Below, piece by piece: positions 59,158-64,000 of a DNA stretch of 64,000 nt. This stretch comes from Thiomicrorhabdus chilensis DSM 12352 (GTDB lineage Bacteria > Pseudomonadota > Gammaproteobacteria > Thiomicrospirales > Thiomicrospiraceae). The notes beneath the pieces are model-generated. The model was not told the DNA's origin. It made no database searches and saw only the letters and a program-made list of their open reading frames with translations. The position numbers and the translations under genes are program-made. The DNA lies in NCBI RefSeq assembly GCF_000483485.1, contig NZ_KI519609.1:897460-961459 (forward strand), in the 5' to 3' direction. The number at the start of each line of letters is the position of its first letter. Position 1 is the stretch's first letter.

Positions 59158-60177
59158 ATGGATGATATTCTAAGTCAAGATGAAGTCGACGCCCTGCTCA
59201 AGGGAATGGGTGGCGGCGATGTCGAGACCGAAGGGGATGACTCTGGGGATAGCACCAGTGCCAAGGTCTACGATTTCACAAACCAGGAACGTATCGTTCG
59301 TGGGCGTTTGCCTGCTCTGGATATTATCAATGAACGTTTTGCACGTGGATTTCAGCGCCATTTTAATGAAATGATTATGGCCAGCGTTGAAGTCACGCCC
59401 GGTGAAGTGAAAATCATTAAGATGATTGACTATCTCAGGAATTTATTTGTCCCGACAAGCCTGAATATTTATCGAATCAATCCTTTGAACGGTGTCTCCC
59501 TATTCACTCTAGATTCCAAGTTGATATTTACTGCGGTTGATATTTATTTTGGGGGAACCGGACTTTTGCCTTTCAAAATCGAGGGGCGTGAATACACCCC
59601 GGTAGAAATGAGCATGGTCCGCAGTATCTTGGATATCTCATCGGAAAACCTGCGTAAAGCGTGGGGACCGGTTATGGACATCGAAATTGAATATATGCAT
59701 TCGGAGATGAATCCGAAGTTTGCGGGAATTGTCGACCCGACTGACATGATTGTTGTGAGTCCTATTAACGTCCGTTTCGAAGGAGTGGAAGGGCGAGTCG
59801 ATATTGTCATGCCTTATGCCATGCTTGAGCCGGTAAGGGATAAACTTGAAGAGGGCATGCAGAACCTTCAAGGTGAAAGTGACAATCGCTGGTCAAGAAC
59901 GTTGAAAGAGGAGTCTAAAAACATTGAGGTTGACCTCAGTGCTAATCTGTTGGAACTTCAGATGAATATGGATGACCTAATGAAAATGGAAAAAGGCGAT
60001 ATTATCCCTATCGAGATGCCGAAACAGGTCACTGTTAAAGCTGAGGGAATCGCTATTATGCGCGGTAAATTAGGTGAAAGCCAAAATAAGAAAGCCGTTA
60101 AAATTGAAGAAATACTGCATCATCCTGCTTATCAAGAGCGAAAGGTTGAAAATGTGAAGGAGTGGTACGATGAGTGA
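59158..60177 (+). CDS. fliM: FliM, switch protein
   Basis: 339 residues. The N-terminus DDILSQDEVDALLKGM is the CheY-P-binding peptide. The middle domain has ALDIINERFARGFQRHFNEM and the C-terminal SpoA domain has LSANLLELQMNMDDLMKMEKGDII. It forms the C ring and receives CheY-P. It overlaps fliN by 8 bp. Confidence 0.97.
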   Translation: MDDILSQDEVDALLKGMGGGDVETEGDDSGDSTSAKVYDFTNQERIVRGRLPALDIINERFARGFQRHFNEMIMASVEVTPGEVKIIKMIDYLRNLFVPTSLNIYRINPLNGVSLFTLDSKLIFTAVDIYFGGTGLLPFKIEGREYTPVEMSMVRSILDISSENLRKAWGPVMDIEIEYMHSEMNPKFAGIVDPTDMIVVSPINVRFEGVEGRVDIVMPYAMLEPVRDKLEEGMQNLQGESDNRWSRTLKEESKNIEVDLSANLLELQMNMDDLMKMEKGDIIPIEMPKQVTVKAEGIAIMRGKLGESQNKKAVKIEEILHHPAYQERKVENVKEWYDE

Positions 60178-60628
60178 TGAAGAGGATTTAAGCGCATGGG
60201 GTGATGCGCTGGCGGAACAAGCCGAGTCTGAGGCGGCTGATTCTGGTGATACGGCTGCAGAGGATGATCCATGGGGCGCGGCTTTAAATGAGCAGGCCGA
60301 AGCAGAGTCAGCGGCAACGACCTCTGCATTGGATGAGTTGGCTGCCAGTCGAAATGACGGTAAAGAAAAAGTGGATCTTGATGTCCTTCTCGATATCCCA
60401 GTCACTTTGCAGTTGGAAATCGGCCGAGCCAAGGTGTCGATCCGCAATTTGCTGTCTTACACCCAAGGCTCGGTTGTTGAAATGGATCGCTTGGCCGGTG
60501 AACCGTTGGATTTATTGGTGAATGGAACCTTGATTGCTCACGGTGAAGTTGTGGTCATCAATGACAAGTTTGGGGTGCGCCTCACCGACGTAATCAGTCC
60601 GCAAGATCGAATTAAGAAGCTGAAGTAA
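60170..60628 (+). CDS. fliN: FliN, switch protein
   Basis: 152 residues. The C-terminal SpoA domain (about 68-150) reads LDVLLDIPVTLQLEIGRAKV, LSYTQGSVVEMDRLAGEPLDLLVNGTLIAHGE (in parts), as in all FliN. The N-terminus holds the motif W-G-x-A-L-x-E-Q-A-E-x-E twice, where E. coli has one (LWAEALSEQ). It joins FliM in the C ring and docks FliH. Confidence 0.96.
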   Translation: MSDEEDLSAWGDALAEQAESEAADSGDTAAEDDPWGAALNEQAEAESAATTSALDELAASRNDGKEKVDLDVLLDIPVTLQLEIGRAKVSIRNLLSYTQGSVVEMDRLAGEPLDLLVNGTLIAHGEVVVINDKFGVRLTDVISPQDRIKKLK

Positions 60629-61146
60629 TGCGTATTGCTCAACCTATAATCAGTCTTATCCATGCAAAAAGAGGTTTTTTCAAACCTCTTTTTGCTATGT
60701 TGCTTTTAATTGCAACGTCATCGACCTTTGCTGAAGAGTCGTTAATTGGTGAATCCGTAGCTAAACCGAGTGACTATTTTGGCCAAATTATGTTGTCTCT
60801 TGTATTGGTATTGCTTATCATCTTTTTAGCGGCGTGGCTATTAAGACGATATGGTCGATTTCCAGGTGTGGCAGACGGTAATTTACGTGTAATAGGAGCT
60901 TTGTCAGTTGGTCAGAGAGAGCGCATATTGTTATTGCAGGTAGGAAAAGAGCAAATTTTGGTCGGAGTAACCAGCACTAGAATCAGTACCTTGCATCAGT
61001 TGACCGACTTGGTTGATAGCCGTACTTCAGAGCCCATGAAAGGACCTTTTGCTCAACGTCTGCAGGAAGCGTTATCGCAGCGAAAAGGGGCGTCAAAGCA
61101 ATCCGAACAGAATGATGTGAGCCAAATAAACAGTGAAAATCCATAA
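60628..61146 (+). CDS. fliO: FliO, export-gate assembly protein
   Basis: 172 residues, start overlapping the fliN stop (TAATG). A signal-like segment (about 18-35, basic residues then PLFAMLLLIATSSTFA) and a membrane segment (about 50-70, IMLSLVLVLLIIFLAAWLL) precede a cytosolic domain with VIGALSVGQRERILLLQVGKEQILVGVT, the FliO core. It aids assembly of the FliP ring. A 14-bp perfect inverted repeat lies within the first 70 bases. A later start at ATG 60697 would leave it outside the gene. Confidence 0.88.
   Translation: MRIAQPIISLIHAKRGFFKPLFAMLLLIATSSTFAEESLIGESVAKPSDYFGQIMLSLVLVLLIIFLAAWLLRRYGRFPGVADGNLRVIGALSVGQRERILLLQVGKEQILVGVTSTRISTLHQLTDLVDSRTSEPMKGPFAQRLQEALSQRKGASKQSEQNDVSQINSENP
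60664..60695 (+). other. Strong hairpin inside the start of fliO
   Basis: GCAAAAAGAGGTTT (60664-60677) / AAACCTCTTTTTGC (60682-60695), 14 perfect pairs, TTTC loop. It resembles an intrinsic terminator with its T tract in the 3' arm. It could reduce transcription or slow translation between fliN and fliOPQR-flhB. Confidence 0.7.
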
Positions 61147-61885
61147 ATCCCTATTCATAGTCATTCTCTTCATGGTGCCCGCCGTAACTTGGGCGATGCC
61201 TGGCATTCCAGCCTTTACCGTTGAAACCGATGCGACCGGAAATCAAGACTACACTTTAACCATGCAGATCCTGTTATTGATGACAGGACTGACCTTATTG
61301 CCAGCAGCCTTGATTGCGATGACTTCCTTCTTGAGGATTATTGTAGTTTTAGCCTTGCTGCGACAGGCATTGGGAACGATGCAGACACCCTCCACTAAGG
61401 TGTTGATTGCCCTGGCGATGTTTTTAACGCTGTTTATTATGTCGCCTGTATTGGACAAGGTCTATGATACGGCGGTGGCGCCTTATCTGGATGAGCAGAT
61501 TCAATTCAAGGAAGCGGTCGAAGTCGGTTCAAAACCGATGTATCAATTTATGTTACAACAGACACGGGAAGATGATTTGGGCATGTTTGCTGAAATGGCT
61601 GGGGTGACTCTGGAGGACCCGCAATCCATACCTTTCAAGGTGTTGATTCCGGCCTTTATGACCAGTGAACTGAAAACCGCTTTTCAGATAGGGTTTATGT
61701 TGTTTATTCCTTTTTTGATCATTGATCTGGTGGTGGCAAGTCTATTAATGTCAATGGGGATGATGATGTTGTCACCGATGATCATTTCCTTGCCATTCAA
61801 GCTGATGCTGTTTGTTTTGATAGACGGTTGGGTGTTGGTGGTCGGCACTTTGGCCAATAGTTTTGTTGTACCTGGGGGAATCTGA
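61133..61885 (+). CDS. fliP: FliP, export-gate channel protein
   Basis: 250 residues with a cleavable signal peptide (ending VTWA before MPGIPAF), as usual for FliP. Conserved stretches include ALIAMTSFLRIIVVLALLRQALGTMQTPST (in parts) and FKVLIPAFMTSELKTAFQIGFMLFIPFLIIDLVV. It forms the core of the export gate with FliQ and FliR. It overlaps fliO by 14 bp, and its stop shares bases with the fliQ start. Confidence 0.96.
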   Translation: MKIHKSLFIVILFMVPAVTWAMPGIPAFTVETDATGNQDYTLTMQILLLMTGLTLLPAALIAMTSFLRIIVVLALLRQALGTMQTPSTKVLIALAMFLTLFIMSPVLDKVYDTAVAPYLDEQIQFKEAVEVGSKPMYQFMLQQTREDDLGMFAEMAGVTLEDPQSIPFKVLIPAFMTSELKTAFQIGFMLFIPFLIIDLVVASLLMSMGMMMLSPMIISLPFKLMLFVLIDGWVLVVGTLANSFVVPGGI

Positions 61886-62154
61886 TGCAGCAGGAATTGG
61901 TTTTGACATTGGGACAAAGAATGTTGGAGGTCACCGCCATGTTGGCCGCTCCACTGCTGGTTCCTGCCTTGATTGTAGGGTTGTTGATCGGGATGTTTCA
62001 GGCCGCTACCCAAATCAATGAAATGACATTGAGTTTTATTCCTAAATTGGCCATTGTTGGAGTCGCTTTAGTGGTGTTTGGCCCTTGGATGCTGACTACG
62101 CTGTTATCCTTTACCCGAGAGCTATATGAAAATATTCCAGCTCTGATTGGTTGA
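61885..62154 (+). CDS. fliQ: FliQ, export-gate protein
   Basis: 89 residues, two membrane helices (about 17-40 and 52-75), with LLVPALIVGLLIGMFQAATQINEMTLSFIPKL as the family signature (in parts). Start overlaps the fliP stop (TGATG). Confidence 0.96.
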   Translation: MQQELVLTLGQRMLEVTAMLAAPLLVPALIVGLLIGMFQAATQINEMTLSFIPKLAIVGVALVVFGPWMLTTLLSFTRELYENIPALIG

Positions 62155-62163
62155 GGTTAAGTG

Positions 62164-62943
62164 ATGGCTTTTAGCTATAACGAATTTCTTCAACTGTTAG
62201 GTTTGTATTTCTGGCCATTTGTCAGGATTGGTGCGATGTTGTCAGTCTTGCCAATCTATGGCATTAATTCCGTTTCTCCTCAAACTCGCATCATACTGAC
62301 CTTATTTATAACCTTGGTGGTAGCCCCCAACTTGGCACTGCCTCCAGCGGTTGACCCTTTTACTTGGCAGGGAGTGTTGTTTCTGATTCAGCAAGTGTTG
62401 ATCGGTCTGGCCATGGGCACGGTATTTTTAATTGTGTTCCAAGCCTTTGTGATGGCGGGGCATTTGATTGCCATGGGGATGGGGTTAGCTTTTGCGCAGA
62501 TGGTTGATCCTGGAACCGGTGTGAATGCTCCGATCGTTTCCCAATACTTTACGATTATTGTGACCTTGTTATTTTTGGCTATGAATGGCCATTTGTTGAT
62601 GATTCAAGTCGTTGTCGACAGTTTTGAATATTTGCCGGTCGGCGTGCATTTTCTGACGCAATCCAGTTTACGGGACTTGGTTGAATTTGGCGCTTATATG
62701 TTTTCAGCCGGGGTATTGATTGCGTTGCCGGCTATTACTGCGTTATTGTTAATCAACGTGGCCTTTGGGGTGGTGACTCGAGCAGCACCGGCATTGAATA
62801 TTTTTGCAGTGGGCTTTCCGGTTACGTTGTTAGTCGGTTTGGTCATGTTGGCCTTGACGACTCCGGTTGTTTTGCCTCATCTGCAAGAGTTGGTACATCG
62901 TTCCGTTGATTTGATCAGCAGCTTCAGATTGGTAGCAGGTTAG
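62164..62943 (+). CDS. fliR: FliR, export-gate protein
   Basis: 259 residues with six hydrophobic segments. ATG 62164 has GAGG upstream; a GTG directly before it is less likely. Conserved parts: FWPFVRIGAMLSVLPIYG, GLAMGTVFLIVFQAFVMAGHL and VVTRAAPALNIFAVGFPVTLL. It completes the FliPQR gate. Confidence 0.95.
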   Translation: MAFSYNEFLQLLGLYFWPFVRIGAMLSVLPIYGINSVSPQTRIILTLFITLVVAPNLALPPAVDPFTWQGVLFLIQQVLIGLAMGTVFLIVFQAFVMAGHLIAMGMGLAFAQMVDPGTGVNAPIVSQYFTIIVTLLFLAMNGHLLMIQVVVDSFEYLPVGVHFLTQSSLRDLVEFGAYMFSAGVLIALPAITALLLINVAFGVVTRAAPALNIFAVGFPVTLLVGLVMLALTTPVVLPHLQELVHRSVDLISSFRLVAG

Positions 62944-62948
62944 CGGAT

Positions 62949-64000
62949 ATGGCTGAAAACCAAGACGGCACAGAAAAATCGGAAGAACCCACCGAGAAGA
63001 AATTACGAGAATCCCGTGAGAAAGGGCAAATCCCGAGATCTAGAGAGTTAACAACGGTATTGATGACTTTATCGGCGGGTGTGTTTCTGCTGCTGTATGG
63101 AAGCGTCATGTTCAGCAATATTGAGGAGTTGGCGATCAAAGGCATTCAATTTGATCGCGATATAGCGTTTGATGAACTCAAGATGTGGAGTCTGATTCAA
63201 GGATTGTTGCTCAGTGCCATATATATGATTATGCCGTTCATGTTGTTGATGGCTTTTATCGCCATCGTATCGCCTATGTTATTGGGTGGGTGGTCTTTTA
63301 GCACCAAGGCCATGGCTCCCAAACTCAGCAAGCTAAATCCGGTGTCTGGAATCAAACGCATGTTTTCCGCCAAAGCTCTGTTGGAACTTTTCAAAGCCTT
63401 GGCAAAGTTTACTTTAGTCATTTCGATTGCGACATTCTTTCTGTATTCGATTTTTACTGAGGTGCTAGGGTTGGGCTCTGAACCGCTTAAACAAGGGCTT
63501 GCCCATGCCGGTACCGTAATCATAGAAGCCTTTATTTTCGTGAGTTTGTCGCTGATTGTGGTGGCATTGATCGATGTGCCGTTTCAGCTTTGGGATCACA
63601 ACCGCCAGTTGAAAATGACCAAACAGGAAGTGAAAGAAGAGTTCAAGCAGCAAGAGGGGAATCCCGAGGTTAAGGGGCGCATCCGACAGATACAACGGGA
63701 AATGTCCCAACAGCGCATGATGCAAAAAGTGCCTGAGGCCGATGTGATCATCACCAACCCAACCCATTTCGCGGTGGCCTTGAAGTATGACCCGCAAAGT
63801 ATGCAAGAGCCGGTGGTGGTGGCGATGGGAATCGACTTCATGGCATCTCAAATACGGACCATTGCAAAAGAGCATGATATTCCGATTGTAGAAGCCCCAC
63901 CATTAGCCCGTGCTTTATACTATAATGCGGAAGTCGAGCACGCGATTCCTTATGATTTATTTAAGGCGGTTGCGGCGATATTGGCTTATGTATACCAATT
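62949..64000 (+). CDS. flhB: FlhB, export switch protein, 3' end outside the window
   Basis: 350 codons visible, no stop reached. It starts MAENQDGTEKSEEPTEKKLRESREKGQIPRS, typical of FlhB, followed by four membrane segments (about 35-210) and the cytosolic domain with the self-cleaving motif NPTH in DVIITNPTHFAVALKY. Cleavage there lets FliK switch export to filament proteins. It begins 5 bp after fliR. Only a short C-terminal tail is missing. Confidence 0.96.
   Translation, partial: MAENQDGTEKSEEPTEKKLRESREKGQIPRSRELTTVLMTLSAGVFLLLYGSVMFSNIEELAIKGIQFDRDIAFDELKMWSLIQGLLLSAIYMIMPFMLLMAFIAIVSPMLLGGWSFSTKAMAPKLSKLNPVSGIKRMFSAKALLELFKALAKFTLVISIATFFLYSIFTEVLGLGSEPLKQGLAHAGTVIIEAFIFVSLSLIVVALIDVPFQLWDHNRQLKMTKQEVKEEFKQQEGNPEVKGRIRQIQREMSQQRMMQKVPEADVIITNPTHFAVALKYDPQSMQEPVVVAMGIDFMASQIRTIAKEHDIPIVEAPPLARALYYNAEVEHAIPYDLFKAVAAILAYVYQ

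Noticed and set aside
1-64000. tRNA, rRNA, CRISPR arrays, insertion sequences, prophage
   Set aside because: No stretch with such features was seen; all long frames are accounted for by flagellar, sugar or housekeeping genes.

Overview
The window is one long flagellar and chemotaxis region from a Gammaproteobacterium of roughly 47% GC. Gene families and layout resemble polar-flagellate, sulfur-oxidising relatives of Thiomicrospira/Hydrogenovibrio; this is an inference from protein character and I ran no search. The regulatory scheme is of the Vibrio/Pseudomonas polar-flagellum type. A FleQ-like sigma-54 activator and a FleS/FleR two-component pair are encoded here. I can read six sigma-54 (-24/-12) promoters and three sigma-28 promoters in the gaps between operons.

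Layout: (1) 1-6700 is housekeeping: a truncated PfkB-family kinase (minus strand), an AT-rich gap carrying DnaA boxes, fnr, a Pal-like lipoprotein, pepN and an LpoA-like protein. (2) 6780-14050 is the early flagellar accessory block. It holds an unknown membrane protein, a small lipoprotein, flgP, a small secreted coiled-coil protein, a PilZ gene (minus), flgN-flgM-flgA (minus), cheV and flgT. (3) 14280-25520 is the rod/hook block: flgBCDE, flgFGH, a candidate regulatory RNA, then flgIJKL. (4) 25574-26839 is an MltC-like lytic transglycosylase. (5) 26930-37411 is a nonulosonic (legionaminic-type) acid cluster: legB, legC, legH, a DUF2920 gene, legI, legG, ptmE, legF and a Maf glycosyltransferase. 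(6) 37735-43836 is the filament block: two flagellin paralogues, two flaG genes, fliD, fliS and a fliT-like gene. (7) 43929-47588 is the regulator block fleQ-fleS-fleR. (8) 47850-64000 is the export/basal-body/motor block: fliEFGHIJK, an MCP-like gene, motAB, fliLMNOPQR and flhB (cut by the window edge).

How the parts fit: FleQ (from a strong sigma-70 promoter) and FleR would drive the sigma-54 promoters of flgB, flgF, flgI, fliE, fliD and the PilZ gene. FlgM, from a sigma-28 promoter, would hold sigma-28 until the hook is complete, after which flagellin and fliD are expressed. The leg genes would make a CMP-activated sugar that Maf puts on flagellin. FlgP and FlgT point to an outer-membrane-associated basal disk or H-ring, as in Vibrio and Campylobacter motors.

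Most notable beyond the genes: an 8-bp perfect palindrome, CAGGCCTG, present 20 times where about one is expected; a promoter-hairpin-terminator unit between flgH and flgI with mutually exclusive folds; a FleQ homologue lacking its N-terminal domain and the known c-di-GMP contact residues; hairpins placed on a ribosome-binding site (upstream of the MltC-like gene) and inside fliO; and a recent 69-bp duplication in fliK. No tRNA, rRNA, CRISPR array, insertion sequence or phage gene was seen.
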